Shown piece by piece: positions 1 through 10,678 of a stretch of DNA of 64,000 nucleotides. The stretch is from contig CM065388.1 in the NCBI GenBank assembly GCA_033060915.1, positions 39,818,001-39,882,000 of the forward strand, read 5' to 3'. Positions within the stretch are counted from its first letter, which is position 1. Each line of letters opens with the position of its first letter. The translations under genes and the position numbers were made by a program. Source of the DNA: Euryodendron excelsum (Eukaryota > Streptophyta > Magnoliopsida > Ericales > Pentaphylacaceae). The notes under the pieces are model-generated. The model was not told the origin of the DNA. It saw only the letters and a list, made by a program, of their open reading frames with translations, and made no database searches.

Positions 1-922
1 ATTGCAAGTGGATTATGAATTCGACATATCAAATAAGTTAAGTGGAAGGTCTCAAGGAATTAAACAAGTCTATTAAATTTAATTGTCAGTAATTTAATTT
101 AATAGATGGGTATCTGTGATCTTAACATGGGGAGGTAAATAAGCATTTAATAAAATGGAGCTCGAATATAATTCCTACTATGATAAGGAGTGTAATTATA
201 ATTTATTAGTGGTATAAATTATAATTTATGTAATTATAGATCAATCATGGTTAGATTAGGAATCCTTATTTGTGTAGGAAGCCCTAGTCCTATTAATCCT
301 ATGGTCCCTATTGTAGCCTCTATATATACGCACTCTAAGAGTGGCTAGGGTTACACTTTCCATAATTGAGAGATACACGTTTTTGTGAGAACAAGAAACC
401 TTGACAGCTGCGGGTCCACTCTCTTTGGAGTAAGGCATGTACGAGGGATACAATAGAAGTTTAAAGGTTGAGTTCGAGTAGTTGAATCCTTCTTGTTGTT
501 GTTGCTTGCTGTTCAAGATCAAAGCAAAGGGATTTCAAAATTCATACCTGTAATTATTCAGGATCAAACTAGAGAGATCTTGTAGGTATGATTCTAATCA
601 TGTAGATTAGTTTTTACTAATCAAATCAGAATTCAAAGGATGCTAAACAACCCTATTTTTCAAAACACCTCTGAAGAGGACATTTTCAAATCATTTTCAA
701 AACCTAAGTTTGATCATCCAATTACACTTAGTTTTGAGTGACCTAACACGTCTTTAACCATGTTAGGTGGCGACTCTAAAACTTTTTCAAAAAATCCTTA
801 ATCAAATCAAGTTTTCAAGTTCAAACCCCTGTTGCACTTGTCCTTCTAGGAGGATAAGTTCTAACAGAAAAAGTACCGTACTTTTCTCGAGCCAAGAGGG
901 ATTGGGTGAAAACTGAGGCGCA
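1..922 (+). mobile_element. 3' part of a Tat/Ogre-like LTR, running off the left edge
   Basis: This stretch is the downstream part of a long terminal repeat whose 5' end lies outside the window. A TATA box (TATATATAC, 321-329) sits in an otherwise non-coding leader. From about 580 to 900 the sequence resembles, in the same orientation, the 3' end of the LTR at 55974-60571: a shared GGCGACTCTAAA-type stretch, a run on CTTCTAGGAGGAT, and a closing TGAAAA...GGCGCA. The likely last base is 922, after which the gag-like reading frame of the gypsy host begins. The expected 5-bp target duplication cannot be tested because the left end is missing. The closely spaced stops argue against a gene here. 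Confidence 0.5.
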
Positions 923-1160
923 ATAATGATAAGGTATGCTAATCTGGTAAATAAAGTAAAAATTATGGAACAAGATGTGAAAGAATTAATAGGGAGAAGG
1001 GATCAATTTAAAAAAGGAAGTTTTGAAGTGGGGGCTGGAACTTTAAAACAAAAACCATCAGAATAGGTAATGTCTAATGGACAAGGTAGAGCACAATCGA
1101 GTCAAAGATTAGGGAGTCCAAGATCGGGAAGTCCAAGGGGTTAAGGACCCTGGAGACCTC
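923..1160 (+). pseudogene. gag fragment of the gypsy host, upstream of the first insertion
   Basis: One frame from 923 reads as a lysine/arginine-rich gag linker (DVKELIGRRDQFKKG, then a serine/glycine/arginine-rich tract with SPRSGSPRG) with two in-frame stops. Such linkers commonly precede the CCHC zinc knuckle in plant gypsy gag. The knuckle itself reappears at 6050 after the LTR inserted at 1161. Assignment rests on this context and composition more than on a strong motif. Confidence 0.5.
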
Positions 1161-1679
1161 TGTCGCGCCCAGATTTTTCGCACTCGAGGAATACACACAC
1201 AAGCGGGAAAAATATTGTACTCTCTCATTAGAACTCACCCTCCTAGAAGAATGAGTGCGACTATGTTTAAATTGAAAATTGATTTGAATAAAGGGCTTTT
1301 GGAAAAAGTTTGGAGTCGCCACCTACTTGATTAAGGTGAGTTAGGTCGCCTAAAAACTAAGAATAATCCAAAAAACCACACTTAGGGTTTTTGAAAAAGG
1401 TTTTTGAAAATACCACCTCAAGAGAGAGTTTTTAGGAAAACAGGTTGTTGGTAACCTTTGGAAAACATTTAAGTCCTTTTTGAAAATAACTCCATTTTTG
1501 GTCTTACGAAAACAGTTATCTAAGTTCAGAGGTTGGTTACGTGTAGGGAAGACGCACTAAGCCATCACCCTACCCCGCCCTTGCGGTACATACATGTCTA
1601 TTTACCCTAGATTCACCTGTGAGAGTCTTCAACTAACAAATGTCCAATCCTATCCACTTTAGAAAAAAGTTTTTGAAAA

Positions 1680-3480
1680 GAATGATACATGATATGTAAA
1701 TGCAATAGAAAAAGAGAGTTGGAAAATTGATTTGAACAGAAATTGATTTGATTTTAGAAAAAGGGGATTTGAAAAGATAGATTATAAAGTTTTAGAAATC
1801 GGAAATAGAGATTTGGAAATAGAAATTTAGAATTGGAAACTTGGAATAGATTGGAGACTTGAAAAAGGTTATGAAAATAAAAGTTTGAGAAATGTTGTGA
1901 CCGCACCCATGAGGGTTACCTACGTATCCTTTTAGAAGAATCAGGTCAGTCGTAGTTCGGACAAGAGTCCGATAGAAAATAGAAGGTTTTTTATTTGAAA
2001 AATGATTTGATTTGAACTTAGAATAGAAGATTGGAATTTGGATTTGGAAATATAGAACTTGGAAGAAAGATTTAGACTTGTTTTGGAAAGATGAAGGTTT
2101 ACTTAGGAAGGATAAGATTTAGGAAAGACTTGAGATTTAAAAAAGATTCGACTTGACTTGAAAGAGTTTTAGAAAAGATTAGATTTAAAAAAATGTTCGA
2201 ATTAGGAAAGTTTCAATTTAGGAAAATTTCTATTTGGGAAAGTTTCGATTTGGAAAGTTCCGTTTTAAGAAAATTTTGGAATTAGGAAAAGCTTTGGGTT
2301 TAGGAAAGTTTTCAACTTAGAAAAATTTTGAATTAAGAAAGTTTTCGAAATAAGAAAGTTTTGAATTTGAAAAATTTTCGGAATAGGAAAGTTTTGAAAG
2401 TAAGAAAGTTTTGAGTTTAGAAAGTTTTAGATTTGGAAATATTTGAAGTTTAGGAAAGTTTAGAATTTTAGAAAGATTTGGGTTTAGAAAGTTTTATCCT
2501 AAGAAATTTTTGAATTTGGAAAACTTTGAATTTGGAAAGATTTGAAATTTAGAAAGTTTAGGATTTAGAAAGTTTTAGAGTTTTAGAAGATCTTGAGATT
2601 AGGAAAGATTTGAGTTTAGGAGAGATTTGAAAACTTAGATTTGGAAAGTTAAGATTTGAAAATGGATAGAATTAGGAAAGGGTTGAATTAGGAAAGATGT
2701 GGAAGTTGAGTTTTAAAATTTAGGAAAGATTTCTATGTTTAAGTTTTGGAAACTTAAGATTTAGGAAAGTAGAAGATTAAGAAGGATTTTAATTAGGAAA
2801 GATTTGGATTTTGTTTCTAAGAATAAGTGGTTTTGATTTTGTTTCCAAAAACATAGGATAAGATCTAGTTTCATAACGGGGAGATTGGATTTGGTTTCCT
2901 AAAGGGAAGATTTAATTTGACAAGAATTTAGAAGATGAAGTTTTAGAAACTCCAGATTTTGAAGACTATAGTTTTGACATAGAAAATAGGTTTTGGAAAT
3001 ATGTATAGTTTTGATGTAGAAAACAAGAGGTTTTAGAAACCTAGGTTTTAAGGCAAGATTGAAAATCATATTTTTTGGAAGGAAAATTAGGGTTTCCTAA
3101 TTGTTGGCTCTAAGGCTTAACTTGGACTCTAAGAAAAGGGATTTTTGGAAAGTGAGTTTTTAAAAAGGAGGTTTTGGGAAGGAAATCATAGGGAGGAATT
3201 TCTAGAAGGTGAGTTTTGAAGAGAGAGTTTTTGGAAAGATTTTTAGAAGCAGATTGTTGGAAAGAGTTTTTAGAAAAGAGATTTAGGGAGCGTTTTTAGA
3301 AAGTGAATTTTGAGGAGAATGTTTTGGAAAGGAGTTTAAAAAGGAGTTTTGAAAAATAGATTTTTGGAGGAAGCTTTTAGAAAACAATTTTAGAAAGAAG
3401 AGCTTTTAGAAAGCATGTTGAAAAAGAGGGTTTTAGAAAGAGAGACTTTTGAAAAGAGAGTTTTTTGGAAAGTATAAAAA
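1680..3480 (-). repeat. Purine-rich degenerate short repeats in solo LTR I
   Basis: About 1.8 kb built from variants of GAAAGTTTTGAATTTAG and TTTAGGAAAG, a period near 18-20 bp, almost without cytosine on the + strand. In LTR sense this is a pyrimidine-rich transcribed leader. The same tract, in pyrimidine form, is at about 58480-59720 in solo LTR III, so it is a conserved part of the family and not a local expansion. No open frame spans it. Confidence 0.7.
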
Positions 3481-4340
3481 CGTCTCACTTTCCTAAAGCG
3501 ATTCTAATTATAAGAAGGTTAGAACCATTTTAAGAAAGTGGTTTTGAAAATAACAAGGAGTTAAAAATATAGACCATATCGGTCATTTTAAATGTAACAC
3601 TCTCCTAAAGCAATCCTAGCCATGGAAAGGTTAGAATCACCCTAGGATTGTGATTTTGAAAACAAGTTTTGAAAAAGGAGATTTTGATGCAATTTTGAAA
3701 ACAAGTTTAATGCAAGTTTTGAAAACGAGTATGAAAACGATTTTTGGAAGAATGCAAGATAATGATATGCACAATGCAAATTGGGATCGTGAACATACAA
3801 GGTTAAGGCTTCACCACATAATCAAGGGGGCCGAACCCACGTGGTCTCCGGTTAGACTAAAAGAAAACCCCCGACCGACACTGTGACCATCCAATAGTCT
3901 AATCCTACACATGGACTAGGAATTCCCTTGTTTCAAGCATGCAAAGAAAGGGGGGAAGAAGATGAGGGATTAAAATAGAAAAAACCCAAGTGGGTTAGGA
4001 GGGAGAAGAGAGAGGGTGAAGTGCAGAAACTTAAAGAGAAAACATACCATATGTCTTGTTTATTTCGCTTGGCCTTGCGCGCCTTGCTTTTCTTCGGTCT
4101 TCGCTTCACTTCAATCTTCGAGGGCTTGTCTTTGATCTTCAAAGCTTGTAGTTGCAGCAATTCAAGCCTTCGATAGAGGGTTGGAGGCTAGTGTATAAGT
4201 GTATAGGAGTGTAGGAGTGTATAGGAGGCTAGGGTTTGGTGTATGGTGGCTAGGGATTAGGGAGGCTACGAGCTCTGTATATCAAATATTAGGGTTTTCA
4301 GACTAAGTTTGTGGACCTCCTTCACGCTGGAAGAGGCTTT

Positions 4341-4425
4341 GTATTTATAGAGATGGGATAGACCTGGCGCTTGTTGCAGTGGCGCAAGGCCAAATTTCCT
4401 CTTGGCGCCACTAGGAGTGGTGCCA
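4341..4425 (-). promoter_or_regulatory. LTR core promoter: hairpin plus TATA box (solo LTR I)
   Basis: Read on the minus strand, an inverted repeat with arms TGGCACCACT and AGTGGCGCCA around a 3-nt loop (4425-4403; one arm mismatch) is followed after 53 bp by TATAAATAC (4349-4341). Solo LTR III has the same pair with the same 53-bp gap and a perfect hairpin. A role as transcription-factor site is inference. Confidence 0.55.
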
Positions 4426-5991
4426 GGCCATTTCTTGCCTTGGCACCACTACTAGTAGCACCAGCCAGTTAGAAAAGTTTTAAGGTTGGCAAACAACGTA
4501 TCTTGGGAAGATTTGGGCGCCTGTACTAGTGATTACCATGCAATTTTTAGTCTAGCTTCACTAGGAGTGACTCCGGAAAGTTCGGGAATGGCCCAGAAGG
4601 CCGAGAAAGGGCAGGAACACTTAGAACAGTGTCTTGGAGGTATTTGACTTGAAAAATGAGGATAGGATGTGTCGGAAGGGTTTACCGGGCCATTAGGGGC
4701 AAAACGGTCAACTGGGCCGGAAAGCTGCCGAGACGGACCCGGAATGTCATGAAAAAAAAAGACTTGAGATATGGAAACATTATTTAGAATGTTCTCAAAG
4801 GTTGCCGGTTTGATACCCAGAGCCGGTGTGGTCAGAAAAGGCGACCGGCCCACTACGGGCAAAACAGTCATTTTGCACCGGGTTTGCCAAAATGACTCGG
4901 AATGATCCAAAAAGGTAAAGAACGGTTGAGAATACTGTAGGAGGCATTCTCAGGAAGTTACCGGTTTGATACCCAGGGCCGGTGTGGTTCCCAGGGCGTT
5001 TGGATGCCTAGGGGCAAAATGGTCATCTTGACCGAAAAGTCTCGGAATTGACCCGAAATTGACTGGAGAGCACCTAATCATGCCGGATCATCTCTGGGAT
5101 GATCTAGGAAGGGTGGACTTATCGTTCAGAGGACTTAGGCGTGCTTTCGAGAAACGTGCCGAAAAATGACCTTAAGGGCAGTTTGGTCATTTTTCACCAG
5201 AGTGGGCTAGCAGGCACTGGTGTTGACCTAGGTTTTGAGTGTTTCCGCCACTTTGATGGCGGTCCCGTGATACAAGGGTTTATTGGCAATTCCCTATATC
5301 GACCTATTTATGAGTATTTTCGCTACTCTGACGGTTGCGATGTTTGCTAGTATTTTCGCTACCCTGACAGTTCGCGATCATTCCCGAGACTGCCTAATCT
5401 CGGGAAGCTGCTAAAGGGACTTAGCGCCTGAGAATCAACTTTCTCACAAGGCGTGCCTAAATGGACATTTTTGTATTGGTAGGTTAGCAGGCGCTAAAGG
5501 TGGACCGTTCTACCATCTAGGGGACTTGGGGTCTCATCCCGGTCGACAGGTTAAAAAGGACTTACAGTCCCGAAGAGATTTTTTTTAGAAAACGTGCCAG
5601 AATGGATGGAATTACCGTCTCGAGGAATCAATTATCTCGAGAGAGGGATTGGAATTGGAATTGGAAAGGGGGCTTACCGTTTTCGGAAAGACGTGCCTGA
5701 TTTGGAATTAGAAAGGGGACTTACCGTCTTCAGAAAGACGTGCCTAATTTGGAATTGAAAATGGGACTTACCATCTTCGGAAAGACGCGCCTGTTGGAAC
5801 TGGACCGAACAATACCCCTAGGGGCATTTTGGTCATTTTGCCTCTATTTGAGCCTGGCGGGGCCCGCGAAGCGATGAGTAGACAGGATTAGACTTAGAGA
5901 ATTGATTTCAATTGGAATACGTCCATATTGACTTGACTACAAGTCTAGACGGACTGTAGACTGCCGAGCGGTCAAAAATAAGGTGCTTACA

Positions 5992-6660
5992 ATCTCTTAT
6001 GAGATCTTTAAGTTATGGATTTTCTAATGGTAGAAGCGAAAAAATTGTTTGTTATAGATGTGGAGAAGTAGGACATTTGATAAGAGACTGTCTAGTACCA
6101 TAAAATGATAAATGTTATCAATGTGGATAGCCGGCATATATAGCAAGAAATTATACTCAAAAACCTGTAACAGCGTCTTTTGTGGGTAGTGCTGCCAGTA
6201 GTGGAAGAGGAGCGTCTGGGAGTACTCAACGGGCATGGGGGACTACTTCTTAACCACGAACTCAAGAACGAATGTATGCTATGACTCAGAGGGATGCTCA
6301 AGCAACTCCTACGGTGGTAACATATATAATATATGTGGCTAATAGAGATGCTCATGTATTGCTAGATCCTGGATCAACTCATTATTTTGTTTCTATTGCA
6401 TTTAGTATGCATCTAGATAAGCCACGTACTTTAATGGCACATCATTTACTTGTATCAACACCTGTACGGGATTAAGTATTAGTGGATGTGGTGTACAAGG
6501 AATGTGTGTTGAAAATTAGAAAAAATGAGTTGACTGTGGCCTTGATTCCTTTGGCAATTTAAGATTTTCATTTGATATTGGGTATGGATTGGTTGTCATC
6601 TTACCATACCTATATAGATTGTTTTAAAATAGAAGTTGTCTTCTAAATGCCAAATGAACC
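5992..6660 (+). pseudogene. gypsy gag C-terminus and protease (decayed)
   Basis: Directly after solo LTR I the gag frame resumes. An intact CX2CX4HX4C zinc knuckle (CYRCGEVGHLIRDC, 6050-6091) would bind element RNA. A second knuckle-like stretch follows from about 6114 but has a stop and has lost its His/Cys pattern. From about 6300 an aspartic protease reads with the active-site block LLDPGSTHYF (Asp then Pro-Gly-Ser, a plant gypsy variant of the D-[ST]-G motif) and a closing ILGMDWL block near 6577. Stops at about 6473 and 6560 break the frame. In life these would package RNA and cut the polyprotein. Confidence 0.75.
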
Positions 6661-6688
6661 AAAGTTCAAATTCTAAGGAGAGCGAGAT

Positions 6689-8120
6689 GTGGTTCCTATT
6701 TGTTTGATATCAGCTTTGGAAGCTAGAAAGTTGTTAAACAAAGAGTGTGAGCGATATTTGACTCACGTGATTGATACTAACAAGTCAGAATTGAAGTTGT
6801 CAGATATTCCAGTGCCAGTGGTACAAGACTTCATGAATCTATTTCCAGATGAACTTCCAGAAATTGTACTAGACAGGGAAGTGGAGTTCTCTATTGAGTT
6901 GTTGCTAGGGGCTACTCCAATATCTATTTCACCTTACAGAATGGCTCTAACAAAATTGAAAGAGTTGAAGATTCAATTGCAAGACTTGCTAGATCGGGGG
7001 TTTATACAACCAAGTGTGTCACCGTGGGGAGCTCCTGTTTTATTTATTAAGAAGAAGGATGGGACAATGAGACTTTGTATAGATTACCGGCAACAAAATC
7101 AAGTTATAGTTAAGAATAAGTATCCTTTACCATGTATTAATGATTTATTTGATCAGTTGCAATGAGTCAAAGTATTTTCAAAAATTCATTTAAGAATAGT
7201 GATATTTCAAAGACTGCTTTCCGTACTCAGTATGGACACTACAAGGTTTTGGTGATGCTTTCTGAAGTGACCAATACTCCTGCTATTTTCATGGACTTAA
7301 TGAATTAGGTATTTTAGCATTTTCTTGATTCTTTTGTAATTGTATTCATAGATAATATATTGGTGTATTCACACAATAAGGTGGAGCACGAAGAACATCT
7401 AAAGCTTGTATTGCAAATATTATGAAATTAGCAGTTGTATGCCAAATTCAATAAGTGTGTGTTTTGGCTAGATAGTGTAGTAGTTTTGGGGCATGTGATA
7501 TCTAATAAAGGAATTTGTATAGATCCAAAGAAGATTGAAGCTATAATGAACTGGGAACAATCAAAGAATGTCTTAGAAGTTAGAAGTTTCTTGGGATTAG
7601 TTGGCTATTACAGAAGATTTATTCAAGGGTTTTCATCTATTGTTGTTCCATTAACTAAATTGATACGGAAAGACGTAAGGTTTGAATGGATTGATGATTG
7701 TGAGTGCAGTTTTCAAGAATTGAAAATTAAGTTAACTACAGCTTCGGTGTTGACTATTCCTTTAGGGAAGGGAAATTTTGTGATATTTAGTGACACATCA
7801 CATCAAGCTCTTGGTTATGTATTGATGCAGAGAGGCAGAGTTGTTGCTTATGTTTCCAGACAATTAAAGACTCATGAAAGGAATTACCCTATCCACGACT
7901 TGGAGTTGGCAGCAATTGTGTTTGCTTTAAAACTTTGAAGACACTATTTATATGGTGAGACTTGTGAAATTTTTATAGATCATCGAAGTTTGAAGTAATT
8001 ACTCAGAATGACTTGAATGTGAGGCAGAGACGATGGATGGAGTTGATTAAGGATTATGAATATCTCATCCATTATCATCCAGGAAGAGCCAATGTAGTAG
8101 CTGATGCATTAAGTTGAAAG
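6689..8120 (+). pseudogene. gypsy reverse transcriptase and RNase H (decayed)
   Basis: Copies element RNA into DNA in an intact element. The N-terminal part (6689-7165) carries the FPDELPE, YRM(A)..[28 protein letters not shown] and LCIDYR blocks. A stop and frame disruption follow at about 7163-7200. The catalytic motif reads FIDN (7345-7356) where active enzymes have [YF]xDD, so the second metal-binding aspartate is replaced by asparagine. The connection and RNase H follow (about 7435-8060), with [13 protein letters not shown], a [14 protein letters not shown] block and [13 protein letters not shown]. Stops at about 7936 and 7997 add to the decay. Confidence 0.85.
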
Positions 8121-8399
8121 TCTTCGAGAAGATTGGCATGTATTCAGTGTCATCAAGTAGAAATGTTTGCAGAGTTAACTTCCTTGGGAGTAGAATTTGT
8201 AATAATGAGAGGTAATGCTTTGATAGCTCAATTCTGGGTTAGACCTTTATTACTTGATTAAATCCGAGAATTGCAAACTCAAGATCCACAATGGGAGAAA
8301 TTTAAGAAGAAAGTGAGGGAAGGATTTAGAAATGACTTTTCTATTCATGAAGATGGTACCTTAATGTTTGGGACTTCTTTTGTGTACCCAATAACAAGC

Positions 8400-8703
8400 T
8401 TTAAAGATTGAAATTCTAGAAAAAGCACATCACTCATTGTATGCTATGCATCCAGGAAGTACTAAGATGTACTGAGATCTTTGGGAAATCTATTGGTGGC
8501 CTAGTATGAAGAAGAAAATTGCAAAGTTTGTGGCCAAGTGTTTGACATGTCAACAGATTAAGGCGAAGCATTAGAAACCAGTAGGATTGTTGCAATTTTG
8601 TCCTATTCCACAATGAAAGTGGGAGCACATCATTATGGATTTTGTAGTGGGATTACCAAGAACCCGAGATATATTTGATTCCATTTGGGTGATTCTTGAC
8701 TGG
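8400..8703 (+). pseudogene. gypsy integrase, N-terminal part (split by solo LTR II)
   Basis: Contains the HHCC zinc-binding region of the integrase (HHSLYAMHPGSTKMY... WWPSMKKKIAKFV...CLTCQQIKAKH) and the start of the catalytic core with MDFVVGLPRT..DSIWVILD, which supplies the first catalytic aspartate. There are nonsense codons at about 8475, 8571 and 8614. The frame is cut at 8703 in the middle of the core by the 8.3-kb nest and continues at 17027. Confidence 0.85.
8699..8703. repeat. Target-site duplication ACTGG, left copy
   Basis: ACTGG directly precedes the TG end of solo LTR II. The identical ACTGG at 17027-17031 follows its CA end. A 5-bp duplication is the hallmark of LTR-retrotransposon integration. 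Confidence 0.9.
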
Positions 8704-9465
8704 TGTCGCACCTTGGTTTTTGGGGGTCTAAGGTCCTTTCGGCTCGGAGACCTTAAAGCACGGAACTCTGTCACTAGAACTCATCCTTCTAGAAGGATAA
8801 GTGCGACTAGGTTTGAAAATTTGTTTGACTAAGGGCTTTTTAGATAAATAGGAGTCGCCACCTAACTTCATTAAGGTGAGTTAAGACACCTAAACCTAAG
8901 TGTTAATCCAAAGATTAAACTTAGGGTTTCTTGGAAAAGGTTTTGAAAAACTCCCTCAAGAGATGGTTTTTAAAAAAATAGGTTGTTTGGCAACCTTTTG
9001 AAATGTTTAAGCCCTTTTTTGAAAATAACTCCATTTTGGTCTTTCGAAAACAGAAATCTAAGGTTCGGGGGTTGGTTGCGTGTAGGAAAGATATTCTAAG
9101 ATTATCACCCTACCCCGCTCTTTCGGTACCTACATGTATAATCACCTTTAGTTCATTCACTAGAATAACCGGTTACCATGGTCCACTTTATATCCACTTT
9201 AGAATTTTTTGAAAACAGGGTTTAGTCATCACTTTTCGGATGGATGATGCATGATGCAAGTTTTTGAAAAAATTTTGAAAATAACGGAGGTTTTGAAAGA
9301 GTTTGGAATAGAAACTTTGAATTGATTGAAATTTTTGAGAAATGGATTGGGGTTGAAATAAAAGTTATGACCACACCATTTTTTGGTTGCCTACGTATCT
9401 CATTTGGCGAGAATCAAGTCATTCGTAGTTCGGGCATAAGCCCGATGGAAAATAGGCACACGAGG

Positions 9466-9665
9466 GCCTTTGGAAGGTTTGAAGATACTTTGAGATCTTC
9501 GGAAAAGTTTAAGACACTTTGAGGTCCTTGGAAAAGTTTAAGACACTTGGAGGTCTTTGGAAGAGTTTAAGACACTTTAAGGTCTTTGGAAAAGTTTAAG
9601 ACACTTTGAGGTCTTTGGAAAGGTTTAAGACACTTTGAGGTCTTTGGGAAGTTGAAGACCCTTTA
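9466..9665 (-). repeat. 28-bp tandem repeat in solo LTR II
   Basis: Six to seven imperfect copies of a unit of about 28 bp built on AAGTTTAAGACACTTTGAGG followed by TCTTTGGA. The copies are much closer to one another than the surrounding purine-rich sequence, which points to a recent local expansion. Confidence 0.8.
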
Positions 9666-10158
9666 TGGTCTTGGAGTTTTCGACTTGAAATTGAATGGTG
9701 GAGTGTTTTGAAAATGATTTTGGATCACCTTGAGGGAGTTTTGGAAAAATGCCTTGGCATGACTTAAGAGAACTTTGAAAGTGTTTTTGAAAACCTTGGA
9801 GGCATGATTTTAGAATGTTTTGATAAATTAATTTTTAATAGTGGTTTTTGAAAATGGCTAAGGGTTTGGAATCTTAATATGGACAACCTTAGAGGTTGTT
9901 CTTGATTTATCATTTGTCCTCGAAATCCCTAACCATGAGAGGGCTAAGGACACCTTAGGTTTGTGACCCTTTGAAAGCATTTTTGGGAATGTCTTGAAGA
10001 TGAAATGTAAGAACATTTGAGGAGTTTATGGATTTGTCTTTTTGAAATCATGAGAGTAAGGGGTTTTGGAAAAATAGGTTATGAGAATAGTTTGAAAATT
10101 GAATGATCATTTAGAAAAGGGTTCAAGAGTTGGAACCTTGAAGTGTATCAACATAGAT

Positions 10159-10334
10159 TGGGTTAGCCTAGGGTTAGGGGTGACCTAAGGTTAACTAACT
10201 TGGGTTAGGTTAACCTAGGGTTAAGATGACCTATGGTTAACTAACTAGGGTAGGGTTAACCTAAGGTGAGTGAACTAGGGTCAAGTTAACCTAGGGTTGG
10301 ACAACTAAGATCAAATTAACCTAAGGTTAGATTG
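10159..10334. repeat. Degenerate tandem repeat rich in GGTTAACCTAGG
   Basis: Around six imperfect units of about 25-35 bp alternating GGTTAACCTAGGGTTA and GGTTAACTAACT variants. It looks superficially telomere-like because of the GGGTTA words, but spacing is irregular and units are palindromic (GTTAAC), unlike TTTAGGG telomere arrays. Confidence 0.7.
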
Positions 10335-10678
10335 GGGAATGGTCTTGAAAGTTATTTTGATGCATTCTTGAAAAGAGTTTTGAAAACAAAACATGATATG
10401 CAATGGACTTTGGTTGGCAATCTTTATGAAGATCATTTCCATGAAAATTTTGACTCTAGCCAAGAGTACGGCTTATATGGTTGGTGATTGGAGACCATTC
10501 CAAGGAAGGTTTCCTTATAGCCATTATAACCTTTATCTTGACAAGAGTGGAGGTTTTAAAATTCAACATGATGATGACAATTTTTGAAAAATCATTTTTG
10601 GTTCAAAGATAGAGAGAATGCATTTTTGAAAATCATTTTTTGAGAAGGATTTTGAAAACCACTTTTTATGGGGATCAT

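Larger units (their letters stand above)
1161..5991 (-). mobile_element. Giant solo LTR I (Tat/Ogre-like), inserted in gypsy gag
   Basis: A 4,831-bp unit with 5'-TG...CA-3' ends. On the minus strand it starts TGTAAGCACC at 5991 and ends GGGCGCGACA at 1161. It is flanked by a near-identical 5-bp target duplication (acctc 1156-1160, atctc 5992-5996). No second LTR copy, primer site or coding domain is present, so a solo LTR left by recombination is the simplest reading. The sense strand is set to minus because a TATAAATAC box with a plant-like leader reads that way (4349-4341). It is clearly the same family as 55974-60571, with long blocks alignable by eye at roughly 80 percent. The Tat/Ogre assignment is inferred from LTR length and ends. 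Confidence 0.8.

Noticed and set aside
4533..4910. 125-aa frame in solo LTR I with a counterpart at 57120-57356
   Set aside because: Peptide similarity (PSRQL..DRFAPNGPVN) follows from DNA homology of the two LTR copies. Frames are short, overlap U3 and are not conserved in ends.
10159..10334. Interstitial telomere repeat
   Set aside because: GGGTTA words occur but without a regular 7-bp period. The unit is palindromic and belongs to solo LTR II.
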